A stretch of 64,000 nt of DNA from an uncultured Pseudomonadota bacterium (GCA_903834465.1 CAILJB010000076.1:62001-126000), one strand, 5' to 3'. Shown: positions 7,566 through 17,642, counted from the stretch's first letter. Made by a program: numbers and translations. Notes: generated from the sequence alone by a model not told the origin.

Positions 7566-9125
7566 TTAGTGGCGGAAATGACGCATTCCGGTAAATAACA
7601 TCGCAATACGATACTCGTCGGCGGCAGCAATCACTTCTTCATCACGCACCGAACCGCCGGGTTGAATAATTGCCGTGATACCCGCTTCAGCCGCCGCATC
7701 AATACCATCGCGGAATGGGAAAAACGCATCCGATGCCATAACAGAACCTTGTACTTCTAACCCCGCGTCACAAGCTTTAATACCGGCAATTTTTGCGGAA
7801 TAAATACGGCTCATTTGCCCCGCCCCGACACCAATTAACTGCCCATATTTGCAATAAACAATGGCGTTTGATTTCACAAATTTGGCAACTTTCCACGCAA
7901 ACAAAGCGTCTGCCCATTCTTGATCGGTTGGCGAGCGGCGTGTGACGATTTTCATGTCAGTGGGTAAGACAATACCGTTGTCTCTGTCTTGAACAAGTAA
8001 GCCACCTGCCACACGTTTGTAATCAAACCCTGCGCTGGTTGGTTGTGTCCAATTTCCGGTTGCAAGCACCCGTACATTTTGTTTTGCCGCTAAAACTTGT
8101 TGTGCAGCGGCACTCACGCTGGGCGCAATAATCACTTCAACAAATTGGCGTTCGATAATTTTTGCGGCTGTTTTTTCGTCAAGTTCACGATTAAACGCAA
8201 TAATGCCACCAAACGCAGAGGTCGAATCGGTTGCATACGCTAAATCGTACGCAGTTAAAATATTATCTGATTGCGCTACTCCGCATGGATTTGCGTGTTT
8301 TACGATGACACACGTTGGTTTTTCAACAAAGGCTTTCACGCATTCTAAGGCTGCATCGGCATCAGCGATATTGTTATAAGATAATTCTTTGCCTTGTAAT
8401 TGTTTAGCACTGGCGATTGTGCCAATTGCCGGATTTTTTTCCACATAAAACGCGGCGTTTTGATGCGGATTTTCGCCATAACGTAGCGGTTGTTGTTGAT
8501 AGAACTGCAAGTTTAATGTTTCTGGAAATTGCGTATCATTCAAATGATTTAAATACGTTGCAATCGCAGTGTCGTAACGCGCGGTGTGTTCAAAACTTTT
8601 TAACGCCAAATTGAAACGGGTTGCCGATGATAACGCGCCTTTTGTCGCGGTCAGTTCGGTTAAAATTTCAGTGTAATCGTTTGGATTCACCACAATTGCC
8701 ACGTCAGCATGGTTTTTTGCTGCTGCGCGAATCATTGTCGGCCCACCGATGTCGATATTTTCAATCGCCGTATCAAAATCACAATCGGGTCTAGCAATCG
8801 TTTCTTCAAACGGATACAAATTCACCACAACCATATCGATGGCGCGAATATCGTTTGCAGCCATGATGTCATCGTCGATTCCGCGTCGACCTAAAATGCC
8901 GCCGTGAACTTTAGGATGCAGTGTTTTAACGCGGCCATCCATCATTTCTGGAAAACCGGTGTAATCAGAAACTTCTGTCGCAGCAATATTATTTTCAGTT
9001 AAGGTTTTAAATGTGCCACCAGTCGATAAAATTTCAATACCGAACCCATTAAGCGCACGGCAAAATTCGACGATACCGGTTTTATCCGAAACACTGACTA
9101 AAGCGCGAGTAATTTTTTTGTTCAT
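7566..9125 (-). CDS. purH: Bifunctional AICAR formyltransferase / IMP cyclohydrolase
   Basis: 519 residues, full length. It carries out the last two steps of IMP synthesis: formylation of AICAR with 10-formyl-THF, then ring closure. The N-terminal MGS-like cyclohydrolase domain shows [24 protein letters not shown] and the [15 protein letters not shown] loop. The formyltransferase domain carries the catalytic Lys-His motif [12 protein letters not shown] and the conserved [10 protein letters not shown] and [10 protein letters not shown]. First gene of purH-purD. No PUR-box-like palindrome was noticed in the short upstream gap. Confidence 0.97.
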   Translation of the reverse strand: MNKKITRALVSVSDKTGIVEFCRALNGFGIEILSTGGTFKTLTENNIAATEVSDYTGFPEMMDGRVKTLHPKVHGGILGRRGIDDDIMAANDIRAIDMVVVNLYPFEETIARPDCDFDTAIENIDIGGPTMIRAAAKNHADVAIVVNPNDYTEILTELTATKGALSSATRFNLALKSFEHTARYDTAIATYLNHLNDTQFPETLNLQFYQQQPLRYGENPHQNAAFYVEKNPAIGTIASAKQLQGKELSYNNIADADAALECVKAFVEKPTCVIVKHANPCGVAQSDNILTAYDLAYATDSTSAFGGIIAFNRELDEKTAAKIIERQFVEVIIAPSVSAAAQQVLAAKQNVRVLATGNWTQPTSAGFDYKRVAGGLLVQDRDNGIVLPTDMKIVTRRSPTDQEWADALFAWKVAKFVKSNAIVYCKYGQLIGVGAGQMSRIYSAKIAGIKACDAGLEVQGSVMASDAFFPFRDGIDAAAEAGITAIIQPGGSVRDEEVIAAADEYRIAMLFTGMRHFRH

Positions 9126-9180
9126 GTGATTGTAAATAAAGTTAATAAAAAAGGGATTCTATAACAAGTCGTGATTTGTA

Positions 9181-9732
9181 TTACCACATCAAATCGTCAG
9201 GAATTTCATACGCGGCATAAGGATCATCAGCGGCAATTTCTGCTTTAGGTTCATTCCATGCTAAAACGCGAGAGGCATCACGATCTTTAATTTTTTGTGC
9301 AGTTTCACTGCTAATTAGAACGTAACCGTTTTCAGTTTTTACAATCGCCAATTTACCTTTAGCTAATTGTTCACGTAGCGGTTCAGTCACATAAAGCGTT
9401 TTAACTTTCGATGTATCGGTGAAGTGGTACGCAATTTCAGCATGTTTTGTATCAATTGGTACCAAATTTTGCTCAATAAATTGCTTAATTTGCGCTTGAA
9501 TTTCTTTTTGCACCGCTTGCGCTTGTTGTTGCTGATTTAATAGGCGGTCGCGCTCTATTTTTTCAGCTTGCGCTTGTTGCGCGAGTAGTTTCGCTTCATC
9601 AACAATTTCGACTTTGTGATGACGTTGCTGTTGTACTTGTTTATGTTTTTCAGTTTTGATGCTTTTCGCTTTTGCACTACTCACTAAACCCGATTTGAGT
9701 AATTGCTCTTGCAAGGACAATTTTTTACTCAT
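9181..9732 (-). CDS. DUF2058 protein (YaiL-like)
   Basis: 183 residues. The N-terminus is basic and coiled (SLQEQLLKSGLVSSAKAKSIKTEKHKQ), followed by a Gln-rich helix and a compact C-terminal domain containing IAYHFTDTSKVKTLYVTEPLREQLAKGKLAIV, the hallmark of the DUF2058/YaiL family. Family members are described as nucleic-acid-associated proteins of unknown role. Its ATG overlaps the mtnC stop (ATGA), so translation is coupled to the methionine salvage genes; there is no evident metabolic reason for this. Confidence 0.85.
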   Translation of the reverse strand: MSKKLSLQEQLLKSGLVSSAKAKSIKTEKHKQVQQQRHHKVEIVDEAKLLAQQAQAEKIERDRLLNQQQQAQAVQKEIQAQIKQFIEQNLVPIDTKHAEIAYHFTDTSKVKTLYVTEPLREQLAKGKLAIVKTENGYVLISSETAQKIKDRDASRVLAWNEPKAEIAADDPYAAYEIPDDLMW

Positions 9733-10418
9733 GAACCTAACCGCTCCAATTCGATAGCATCAAAATCACGCACTTGCCAATGTGACGCGCTGGCTTGTGG
9801 TGAGTCGTCACGAGTAAGCCAAATGGTATGTAAACCCGCTGCCTGCGCGGCATTTAATTCCGCTTCAATGTCTGACAAAAATAATAATTGTTCAGCGGGT
9901 AAACCGATATGCGCGACAATATTTTCATACGAATTAGACTCTTGTTTACCGCCGATGTGCGTGTCGAAATAACCCGAAAATAAAGGCGTTAAATCACCGA
10001 CTTCGGTGTGAGCGAATAATAATTTTTGCGCGTACACTGACCCCGAAGAATAAACGTATAAATCAAAACCTTGTGCTTTCCACGTTTGCAAATTTCGAAT
10101 CGCATCGGTATACAAATGTCCTTTTAATTCACCTCGCTGATAACCTGTTTCCCAAATTAACCCTTGCAACGATTTTAATGGTGTAATTTTTTTATCTTCA
10201 TCAATCCATTGAATTAACTGCGTAATGGCTTGCTCTAACGATAATTCTATCCCGACTTCGGTGTTGATGTCAGCGAGTAATTTTTGCACCGTTTCATTAT
10301 CAACATTTGCCCGCAAAAATTCATCAACATGAGCGCGAGCGTAAGGAAATAGGCTGTCTTTCACAAACGATAACGAAGATGTTGTACCTTCAATATCAGT
10401 AATAATCGCCTTAATCAT
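9729..10418 (-). CDS. mtnC: Enolase-phosphatase E1 (methionine salvage)
   Basis: 229 residues. HAD-superfamily enzyme that enolises and dephosphorylates 2,3-diketo-5-methylthiopentyl-1-phosphate to acireductone. The HAD motif I appears as IITDIEGTTSS, with the family's Glu instead of the second Asp; YSSGSVYAQKLLF gives motif II and LFLSDIEAELNAA motif IV. Its start overlaps the mtnD stop by four bases, as expected for an mtnB-mtnD-mtnC operon. Confidence 0.96.
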   Translation of the reverse strand: MIKAIITDIEGTTSSLSFVKDSLFPYARAHVDEFLRANVDNETVQKLLADINTEVGIELSLEQAITQLIQWIDEDKKITPLKSLQGLIWETGYQRGELKGHLYTDAIRNLQTWKAQGFDLYVYSSGSVYAQKLLFAHTEVGDLTPLFSGYFDTHIGGKQESNSYENIVAHIGLPAEQLLFLSDIEAELNAAQAAGLHTIWLTRDDSPQASASHWQVRDFDAIELERLGS

Positions 10419-10981
10419 GCGGTTAATTCTCCTTGCAACGTCTCCAGCGTTGGGAAAGTCGTTGCGATGTTACTGCCGGTAAAATTGGCAATCCAGCCAT
10501 CCGGATTGGTAAATAATCGAATGCAGGCTAAATGTGGATTTTCGCCCATATCAAACCAATGCGTGACGTTTGCTGGAACACTGATTAAATCACCTTGTTC
10601 ACACAGTACGCCATAAACTTGCTCGCCAATGTGTAAATAAAACAAACCACGTCCTTCGACAAAAAAACGTACTTCAAATTCGCTGTGTGTGTGTTCGGCG
10701 AGAAATTTTTGACGCAGCGCGATTTTATCAGGATGCGAGGCATCGAGTTTAATTACGTCGGCAGTTTGGAAACCAAACTGCTTTTTTAAACGACTAATAT
10801 AGTCGGAATAAGCATTTAACACCGATTCATCATCTGTGAGGACAGGTTCTAAACCTGCGCCTATTTGCCAACGTTCAAATAACACGCCAATTGTTTTTAG
10901 TTTTGATTCAATTTCCAAAAACTCGCTAAAACGTTCACCGCGTATTGGTGAATTTTCGGCATAAATGGTGAGTACACTCAT
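10415..10981 (-). CDS. mtnD: Acireductone dioxygenase
   Basis: 188 residues from the ATG at 10981 (MSVLTIYAENS); an upstream in-frame start at 11017 would run deep into mtnB and is less likely. The cupin metal site is visible in the sequence HTHSEFEVRFFVEGRG (His, His, Glu) and a later His in NVTHWFDMG. With Fe(II) the enzyme oxidises acireductone to 2-keto-4-methylthiobutyrate, the methionine precursor. It starts four bases after the mtnB stop and overlaps mtnC. Confidence 0.96.
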   Translation of the reverse strand: MSVLTIYAENSPIRGERFSEFLEIESKLKTIGVLFERWQIGAGLEPVLTDDESVLNAYSDYISRLKKQFGFQTADVIKLDASHPDKIALRQKFLAEHTHSEFEVRFFVEGRGLFYLHIGEQVYGVLCEQGDLISVPANVTHWFDMGENPHLACIRLFTNPDGWIANFTGSNIATTFPTLETLQGELTA

Positions 10982-10985
10982 GGTT

Positions 10986-11606
10986 TTAACCCCGTCGTGC
11001 TTGCAATTCACAAGCAAATAAGAAATCTAAGGCTTCTAAATAACGTAACGTTTCGATAACGGAACTGCCCCAAGTATATAAACCGTGACCAGCAAGCAAA
11101 TACGCATAAATTTCATCATGTTCGTTCATATAGAGTTCAACTTGTTCGGACAAGCGGGCAATATTTTGATCATTTTCAAAAATAGGCACAATCATACGAC
11201 TTTCGTGTGTGGTAATACCGCTAAAGGCTTTCAACAATTCGTAATTTTTTAAGGTAATTTTTTTCTTACCTTTACGCGAAATCAGTGTGCTATTGAGCGA
11301 ATGCGGATGCAAAACCGCATTTACGTCTGTGAATCGCTGATAAAGCTGAACGTGCAATAAGGTTTCTGCTGACGGTACTTTGCCATCTAGTGCATTACCT
11401 TGTGCGTCAATAAGCATAATATCGGCGTGATGTAATTGTCCCTTGTGTTTGCCCGAAACGGTAATGGCAATTGTGCCATCGGATAATCGTGCAGAAAAAT
11501 TGCCGCTGGTTGCGGGTACCCAACCCTTATTATCAATGACTTTTCCGGCGTAAATGAGCGCGTCGGCAAGGGGGTAAAATTCTTCAGGGTAAGGGTAATT
11601 ATTCAT
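10986..11606 (-). CDS. mtnB: Methylthioribulose-1-phosphate dehydratase
   Basis: 206 residues. Class II aldolase/adducin fold enzyme removing water from methylthioribulose-1-phosphate. Zinc ligands appear as VLHPHSLNSTL and LLAGHGLYTWG; the substrate loop ATSGNFSARL is intact. It is the first mtn gene here, nine bases behind the stop of the GGDEF/EAL sensor. The isomerase mtnA and the nucleosidase/phosphorylase are not in the window. Confidence 0.95.
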   Translation of the reverse strand: MNNYPYPEEFYPLADALIYAGKVIDNKGWVPATSGNFSARLSDGTIAITVSGKHKGQLHHADIMLIDAQGNALDGKVPSAETLLHVQLYQRFTDVNAVLHPHSLNSTLISRKGKKKITLKNYELLKAFSGITTHESRMIVPIFENDQNIARLSEQVELYMNEHDEIYAYLLAGHGLYTWGSSVIETLRYLEALDFLFACELQARRG

Positions 11607-11615
11607 AGGTTATAT

Positions 11616-14600
11616 TTAAATGTGATAGTGAGAATTAACTAACGGTTTTTTCCATTCTTCAGGGATTTGCCATGTGCTTGCCCACGCTTCAAATACGTCG
11701 GCAGGCATCGGTTTTGCAATCGCATAACCTTGCGCGTAATGGCATTTTAACTGCGATAAAGCAACACCGTGTTCGATGGATTCTACCCCTTCAGCAATAA
11801 CAAAACGATTAAACGATTTTGCCAAGCCAATAACGCCTTCAACAATTGCTAAATCGTCGGCATCTTCGAGCATGTTGCGGACGAACGATTGATCGATTTT
11901 TAAAATATCCGCCGGTAAATGCCTCAAATAACTTAACGATGAATAGCCTGTGCCAAAATCATCTAACGAGAATTTAACGCCAAATGCCTGACACGCAATC
12001 ATCACCTCAGATGTTTGTGTTAAATCATGCAAGGCTTCAGTTTCTAAAATTTCTAATTCAAAATGACCAGGTTGTACGCTTGGATATTTATGTAATAAAA
12101 ATTTCAATTGTTGTACAAAATCTCTTGTTTGCAAGGCACGCACTGACAAATTTACGCTAATTGTCCATATTAAACCACGCTGATGCCATTTTTCCATTTG
12201 TTGCAGTGCATTATCCATCACCCACTCATCAAGCTGAACTGCGAAAGCATGATGCTCGATTAGCGGTAAAAAGTCATTAGGCATCATCAATCCACGCTCA
12301 GGATGTTGCCAACGAATTAACGCTTCTGCGCCTAAAATTGCACCGTTTCGAATATCCACTTTAGGTTGGAAATGCAGCACAAATTCATTCTGATTCAACG
12401 CAAGTTCAAAACGTTGCAGCGCACTTTGATGCACTTGGAATTCGTGAGCAATTTCCATGTTATAAATTTTAAAACAATTTTTGCGCGTTTGTTTTGCCTC
12501 AAACATCGCTTGATCGGCGTGACGCAACAGCGTATCGGCATCGGCATTATCATCGGGAAAAATCGTTACACCGATACTGGCAGAAAGTGACACTAAATGA
12601 TGTTCGATATGGAACGGTGTACTAATGGTCTCAAGTAAACGGTACAACGTTGTTTCGCATTCTTCTACCGTCTGTAAATCCAAGAGCAAAAACACAAATT
12701 CATCGCCACCCAAACGTGCCACGGTGTCTTCTTCTCGAAATGTATGTTTAATACGTTTTGCAACTTCAATAAGTAAAGAATCGCCTGCTTTTCGTCCAAT
12801 CCGCTCGTTAATGCTTTTAAAACTGTCTAAATCAATATAGCCGACCGCCATTAAACATTGCTCGCGTTTAGTATGCGAGAGAGCGATTTGCATTCTATCC
12901 GTCAGTAACAAACGATTTGGTAAACCGGTCAAAACATCGTGATAAGCAATATATTCTAATTGCAGCGCGTGAGCTTTAGAATCGGTAATATCTTCATAAA
13001 TACCTAATACACCAATGACTTGTTTTTTTTCATTGTGTAGTGGCACTTTCGAAGTGCGAGAGATGATTTTTTCACCATTAGGTAGAATTACTGGCTTTTC
13101 GTAATTCATTTTGGCGATATTAGATTGCATAACACGCTGATCGTCTGCAAAATACTGATCGGCGTATTCTTTCCAACCTAATTCATAATCATTTTTACCA
13201 ATCAGTTCGTCAACCGAATTTAAACCTGCGTCTTTAACAAAAGCCAAATTACCACCTAAATAACAACCCTTTAAATCTTTCCAAAACACACGAATGAGAG
13301 GCGCATTATCGAGTACCGATTTAAATAAATAAATGGATTTTTGTAGTTCACTTTCCAGTTGTTTACGTTGACTAATTTCACGATGCAAACGGAAATTCCA
13401 GTAACTAATTAACGTTAATAAAATCAACAAAGGCAACGCGTATTTCGTTAATCGTTGCCAACTTAATTCGGTGTCAACTTTTAAACTCAGCCAACGACTT
13501 TGAATTTTATTTTTTTCGGTTTCGGGAATGGCGTTAAGGGCTTTTGTTAATAAACTAATCAATTCCGGATGGGCTTTAATTGCCCCCATACGGTGATTAC
13601 TGCGGTATTCTGTTTCGCCGGCGAAACGTAAATTAAACATTCCTGTTCGTTCAATTTCATAATTCACCGAAGCGGCATCGCCAATGTACGCATCAACGTT
13701 ACCGTTATTTACACGCAACAACGCATCTTGCACATTATCAACGATGACAAGCTGAATCATTGGGTAATCACGCGCTACCAATTCACTTGTAAAATAGCCT
13801 TTTTCAATAGCGACTTTTTTCCCCGCTAATCGTGAAAGACTGCCGATAAAACCATTATTGCCATTATCGACAATAATGACTGGATTGCTAATGTAAGGCT
13901 CTGTAAAGGCTAAATATTGTTCACGATTCGGCGTTTTATTCACATCGGTAATCATGTCTAATTCGCCGTTTTCTGCCATAGCAGTTGTTTGCGCCCATGT
14001 TTTATTTTTGACAATTTCAAACGTTACGCCCAATTGTTGCTCAACTAAACGCAAATATTCGGCACTTAGCCCAACATAATTTTCTTTTTCATCTAACCAT
14101 TCATAAGGCGCGAAATTAGGATCGATACCGACGCGAATGACGGGATGTGCTTCTAACCATTCTTTTTCAGCATTGGTCATTTCAAGTGGCTGATTTTTAG
14201 GTTGTCCGTAAATAAAACCGGCGAGATTATTCATCGATTGAATAAAACCTAATTCTTTATACGTTTCAGCAATGCGTTCAAAACGTTTACTGTCACTATG
14301 TCCGATAGGCACGCCGTGAGGTGCAATCATTTTAAATGTCTCACGCGCTTCAAAACGTAAATGTTCGTGGGTGAAATGTTGAGAATTGTATTGTGTCAAA
14401 ATCAGGTCAATGATTTCGTCAGGATGATTTAGCGCGTAGTCCCAACCTTTAAGCGAGGCTCTCAAAAAACGTTCGACTCGTTCGGGATGCGTGTCTATTT
14501 CTTTTTGTGTGGTAAATAAATTATCACCCAAAAAATCTAAACCATAATTGCGCGGATCAATGATATTGATGTCAATTCCGCGTTGTTTATAACGATCGAT

Positions 14601-15155
14601 TTCATCCGTTGAATATGCCGATACAACATCTGTTTTTCCTTTAATTAAATCGTTGATGTCCCCAGAGTTAGGTAAGTGAATAAACTCTTTTTCTGTTAAG
14701 TTTGACTCATAAAGCATCGCTTGTAACGACGCATTATCATTGTTATCGTCCATAATGCGTTTTCCGCGCATTTCGTAAGGACTGACAATGCCAGATGATT
14801 TAAGCGTTACATAAACGAGTGGATTATGTTGAAAAATTGAAGCTAAAACGACAATCGGAACACCGTTTAAACGTTCAACCAACAATGCGGTATCTGCAAC
14901 ACCGTATTCACTTTCGCCATTTATGACCTGATGAATAGAATTTATGCCATTTTTTTGTTCACGCATTTCTACGTCTAAATTTTCTTGCGCGTAAAAACCT
15001 TTCGCTTTGGCGGCGTAATAACCGGCAAATTGAAATGAATGTAACCATTTAAGTTGTAGCGTTACTTTTTCAGGGACAGAATCAGCGGACGTTGCCCAAA
15101 TGGGCAAACTCATGCTAATCAAAAATCCGAAAATAACAAAACGTAATAGAAACAT
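11616..15155 (-). CDS. Periplasmic-sensing diguanylate cyclase/phosphodiesterase (NMT1 - SBP3 - PAS - GGDEF - EAL)
   Basis: 1179 residues from the ATG at 15155; a TTG at 15182 would add nine residues. A hydrophobic N-terminus with ATSADS looks like a signal peptide or anchor. Domains in order: NMT1/THI5-type binding domain (about 25-285, KVTLQLKWLHSFQFAGYYAAKAKGFY), a family-3 solute-binding domain (about 330-555, IRVGIDPNFAPYEW), a membrane helix (about 570-590), a PAS domain (about 610-725), GGDEF (about 740-900) and EAL (about 920-1165). Catalytic motifs look intact: ARLGGDEF, LGAEALIRW, DDFGTGYSSL. It should read periplasmic small molecules and change cyclic di-GMP. The NMT1 relatives bind thiamine-pyrimidine precursors or sulfonates. 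mtnB begins nine bases downstream, suggesting cotranscription. Confidence 0.9.
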   Translation of the reverse strand: MFLLRFVIFGFLISMSLPIWATSADSVPEKVTLQLKWLHSFQFAGYYAAKAKGFYAQENLDVEMREQKNGINSIHQVINGESEYGVADTALLVERLNGVPIVVLASIFQHNPLVYVTLKSSGIVSPYEMRGKRIMDDNNDNASLQAMLYESNLTEKEFIHLPNSGDINDLIKGKTDVVSAYSTDEIDRYKQRGIDINIIDPRNYGLDFLGDNLFTTQKEIDTHPERVERFLRASLKGWDYALNHPDEIIDLILTQYNSQHFTHEHLRFEARETFKMIAPHGVPIGHSDSKRFERIAETYKELGFIQSMNNLAGFIYGQPKNQPLEMTNAEKEWLEAHPVIRVGIDPNFAPYEWLDEKENYVGLSAEYLRLVEQQLGVTFEIVKNKTWAQTTAMAENGELDMITDVNKTPNREQYLAFTEPYISNPVIIVDNGNNGFIGSLSRLAGKKVAIEKGYFTSELVARDYPMIQLVIVDNVQDALLRVNNGNVDAYIGDAASVNYEIERTGMFNLRFAGETEYRSNHRMGAIKAHPELISLLTKALNAIPETEKNKIQSRWLSLKVDTELSWQRLTKYALPLLILLTLISYWNFRLHREISQRKQLESELQKSIYLFKSVLDNAPLIRVFWKDLKGCYLGGNLAFVKDAGLNSVDELIGKNDYELGWKEYADQYFADDQRVMQSNIAKMNYEKPVILPNGEKIISRTSKVPLHNEKKQVIGVLGIYEDITDSKAHALQLEYIAYHDVLTGLPNRLLLTDRMQIALSHTKREQCLMAVGYIDLDSFKSINERIGRKAGDSLLIEVAKRIKHTFREEDTVARLGGDEFVFLLLDLQTVEECETTLYRLLETISTPFHIEHHLVSLSASIGVTIFPDDNADADTLLRHADQAMFEAKQTRKNCFKIYNMEIAHEFQVHQSALQRFELALNQNEFVLHFQPKVDIRNGAILGAEALIRWQHPERGLMMPNDFLPLIEHHAFAVQLDEWVMDNALQQMEKWHQRGLIWTISVNLSVRALQTRDFVQQLKFLLHKYPSVQPGHFELEILETEALHDLTQTSEVMIACQAFGVKFSLDDFGTGYSSLSYLRHLPADILKIDQSFVRNMLEDADDLAIVEGVIGLAKSFNRFVIAEGVESIEHGVALSQLKCHYAQGYAIAKPMPADVFEAWASTWQIPEEWKKPLVNSHYHI

Positions 15156-15290
15156 GAGAAAAATAATAAGCGACGTAATCAAGACAGTGATTTAAAGCGA
15201 GATTTTAGCATTTTTAATCATGAACACTATTGATTTAAACGTAAATCCACTTATAGTGCTGTGATTGAAAAGTAAATTTTAGGAATTTTT

Positions 15291-16328
15291 ATGAAACATT
15301 TTCGACTGTCTTTTATTATCGCCATAGTGTGTTTAAGTATTGCATTTTATTGGGGATTTTCCACAGGTGGTTTAAATGGAGGTGTAACTGGTGCGACAAT
15401 TGCGTTAATTCTAGGCGTACTTGAAGTCAGTTTGTCATTCGACAACGCGGTGGTGAATGCCTCGATTCTAAAACGGATGAGTGAGCAATGGCAGCGGTAT
15501 TTTTTAACATGGGGGATTTTAGTCGCAGTATTTGGCATGCGCTTAGTGTTTCCAATTGCGATTGTGGTTTTTGCGACTGGCATTGATTTTATGAGTGTGG
15601 CAGAAATGGCATTGCATGATTCAGCAAAATACGCAGAGCATTTAACCGGCGCACACGTTCAAATTGCAGCGTTTGGTGGCATGTTTTTGTTGATGGTATT
15701 TTTCTCGTTTCTTTTTGATAATGATCGTGAACTGCATTGGCTTGGTTATTTAGAACGTAAATTCGCTAGTTTTGGCAAATTGGAATCAATTGAAATTATT
15801 TTTTCATTGTCGATTTTGCTCGGCATGCAAAGTTTCGTAAATCCTGAAGATCGTTTAACCGCCTTAGCGTCAGGCATTGCCGGCGTGGTGTTATTTGTTA
15901 TCGTAGATAGTATGTCGGCATTATTTGAAGACGAAGAAGAAGGTGAAGAAGTTTCAACTGCCATTAAACGCGGCAGTGTGATGAGTTTTATTTATTTAGA
16001 AATTTTAGATGCGTCATTCTCATTCGACGGCGTAATTGGGGCGTTTGCGATTACGCAAGACGTAGTCATTATCATGTTAGGATTGGCAATTGGTGCGATG
16101 TTTGTGCGGAGTTTGACGGTTTATTTAGTGCGTCAAGGCACGCTCGATGAATATGTCTTTTTAGAACACGGTGCACATTATGCGATTGGCGCGTTAGCAG
16201 GCATTATGTTGGTTAGTATGAAACATGAAATTCCTGAAGTGGTCACAGGTTTAATTGGTGCGATTTTCATTGGATTATCGATTCTTTCGTCTATTTTTTA
16301 CAAACGCAAACACGCAACAACGGCTTAA
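15291..16328 (+). CDS. DUF475 family (TerC-like) integral membrane protein
   Basis: 345 residues, with AGGA before the ATG. Eight or more hydrophobic segments are visible. The hallmark repeat of TerC-like proteins occurs twice, in the forms LEVSLSFDNAVVNA and LEILDASFSFDGVIGA, each with the membrane-buried acidic/Asp-Asn site proposed to bind metal ions. DUF475 members are often linked to tellurite resistance or Mn homeostasis, but function is unproven. A negatively charged loop (EDEEEGEE) lies mid-protein. It precedes the moxR-like gene by six bases, so it heads that operon. Confidence 0.88.
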   Translation: MKHFRLSFIIAIVCLSIAFYWGFSTGGLNGGVTGATIALILGVLEVSLSFDNAVVNASILKRMSEQWQRYFLTWGILVAVFGMRLVFPIAIVVFATGIDFMSVAEMALHDSAKYAEHLTGAHVQIAAFGGMFLLMVFFSFLFDNDRELHWLGYLERKFASFGKLESIEIIFSLSILLGMQSFVNPEDRLTALASGIAGVVLFVIVDSMSALFEDEEEGEEVSTAIKRGSVMSFIYLEILDASFSFDGVIGAFAITQDVVIIMLGLAIGAMFVRSLTVYLVRQGTLDEYVFLEHGAHYAIGALAGIMLVSMKHEIPEVVTGLIGAIFIGLSILSSIFYKRKHATTA

Positions 16329-16334
16329 GTTTTT

Positions 16335-17306
16335 ATGTCACAGATTCAAACTGCTTTAATCGAATTAAAAAATTACATTAGCCAAGAAATTATTGGTCAA
16401 GATGTGTTAGTTGAACGCATGCTCATTGGCTTGCTTGCGGATGGGCATATTTTGGTAGAAGGCGCACCGGGTTTAGCAAAAACTCGCGCTATTAACGTAT
16501 TAAGTCACGGCATTGAAGGTGATTTTCATCGCGTGCAATTTACGCCGGATTTATTACCCGCAGATTTAACGGGAACAGAAATTTATCGCCCACAACAAGG
16601 CACATTCGAGTTTCAAAAAGGGCCGTTATTTCATAATCTGATTTTGGCGGATGAAATCAATCGCTCACCGGCAAAAGTGCAAGCGGCATTACTCGAAGCA
16701 ATGGCAGAGCGGCAAATTACAGTAGGGCAGGCGACGTATAAATTACCGGCGTTATTTATGGTGATGGCGACGCAAAATCCGATTGAACAAGAAGGCACTT
16801 ATCCGTTGCCGGAAGCGCAATTAGATCGGTTTTTATTGCAAGTAAAAGTGGATTATCCCAATGCCGAACACGAAAAAGCGATTTTGCGTTTGGTGCGTGC
16901 AGAAGCACGACAAACGGAGCAAAAACTGAAAAAAACGTTTACGCCGATTACACAGGCAACGTTATTTGAAGCACGCAACGCAGTGTTGGATTTATATCTT
17001 GCCGAACCGTTGGAAGATTATTTGTTGCAATTGATTTTAGCGACACGCAAACCGGAAGTTTATGGCGATGATTTGGCGAGTTGGTTGCAATATGGCGCAA
17101 GTCCACGCGCAAGTATTGCGTTAGACCGTTGTGCGAGAGCAAAAGCATGGTTGTCGCAACGTGATTATGTCGCACCAGAAGATATTCAAGATATGGCGTT
17201 TGATGTGTTGCGGCATCGGCTGATTTTATCTTATGAAGCCGAAGCGGAAGGCATGACGACCGATGATGTAATTAAAGAATTGATTGCACGCATTCCAGTG
17301 CCTTAA
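16335..17306 (+). CDS. MoxR-type AAA+ ATPase
   Basis: 323 residues. Walker A GAPGLAKTRA, Walker B LILADEINRSPAKVQ, sensor 1 MATQNPIEQEGTYPLPEAQLDRF and a C-terminal lid with ASPRASIALDRCA define the MoxR family. These chaperone-like ATPases work with von Willebrand factor A (vWA) proteins to mature enzymes or cell-surface complexes. The neighbours (DUF58, DUF4381, two vWA proteins) are the standard partners. A 63-residue gene on the opposite strand separates it from the rest of the set by about 340 bases. Confidence 0.95.
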   Translation: MSQIQTALIELKNYISQEIIGQDVLVERMLIGLLADGHILVEGAPGLAKTRAINVLSHGIEGDFHRVQFTPDLLPADLTGTEIYRPQQGTFEFQKGPLFHNLILADEINRSPAKVQAALLEAMAERQITVGQATYKLPALFMVMATQNPIEQEGTYPLPEAQLDRFLLQVKVDYPNAEHEKAILRLVRAEARQTEQKLKKTFTPITQATLFEARNAVLDLYLAEPLEDYLLQLILATRKPEVYGDDLASWLQYGASPRASIALDRCARAKAWLSQRDYVAPEDIQDMAFDVLRHRLILSYEAEAEGMTTDDVIKELIARIPVP

Positions 17307-17315
17307 TTGAAAAAA

Positions 17316-17335
17316 GGGCGCATTTAAATGCGCCC
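17316..17335. terminator. Hairpin terminator after the 63-residue minus-strand gene
   Basis: GGGCGCATTT followed by AAATGCGCCC is an exact 20-bp palindrome. On the minus strand it runs into TTTTTT, a good intrinsic terminator for the 17349-17540 gene; on the plus strand only a weak T-tract follows. Confidence 0.85.
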
Positions 17336-17348
17336 TCATACCAACAAA

Positions 17349-17540
17349 TCAATGTAATTTTTCTTTGGCTTTTTCGGCAAGTTCATCAATGACTGAATGA
17401 CTATGTACTTCTGGATGTTCAAAATCCCCAAACGGTTCGCCATCTTTTTTGGTGTAGTTATAAATAAAATAGCCTAATGGTGCAAAAGCAACTGACGCGA
17501 TGACTAACATGAAAATCGATATTTCAATAATAGTACCCAT
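17349..17540 (-). CDS. Small single-pass membrane protein, unknown
   Basis: 63 residues from the ATG at 17540, which is preceded by a strong GGAGGAG; an in-frame TTG at 17555 overlaps that ribosome site and is rejected. One membrane helix (IEISIFMLVIASVAFAPLGYFIYNY) is followed by a hydrophilic tail with FGDFEHPEVHSHS. Length and form resemble small oxidase-associated subunits, but no family is recognised. It is a monocistronic gene with its own terminator inserted antisense into the MoxR/vWA gene set. Confidence 0.7.
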   Translation of the reverse strand: MGTIIEISIFMLVIASVAFAPLGYFIYNYTKKDGEPFGDFEHPEVHSHSVIDELAEKAKEKLH

Positions 17541-17642
17541 AATGTTCTCCTCCAAACTGTTATTTTTATGTTAGGTGAGTGTGGATAGTACACCGTTTTT
17601 TTTCACAGATAAATTACAAACACACATTGCTTATCCAATTTT

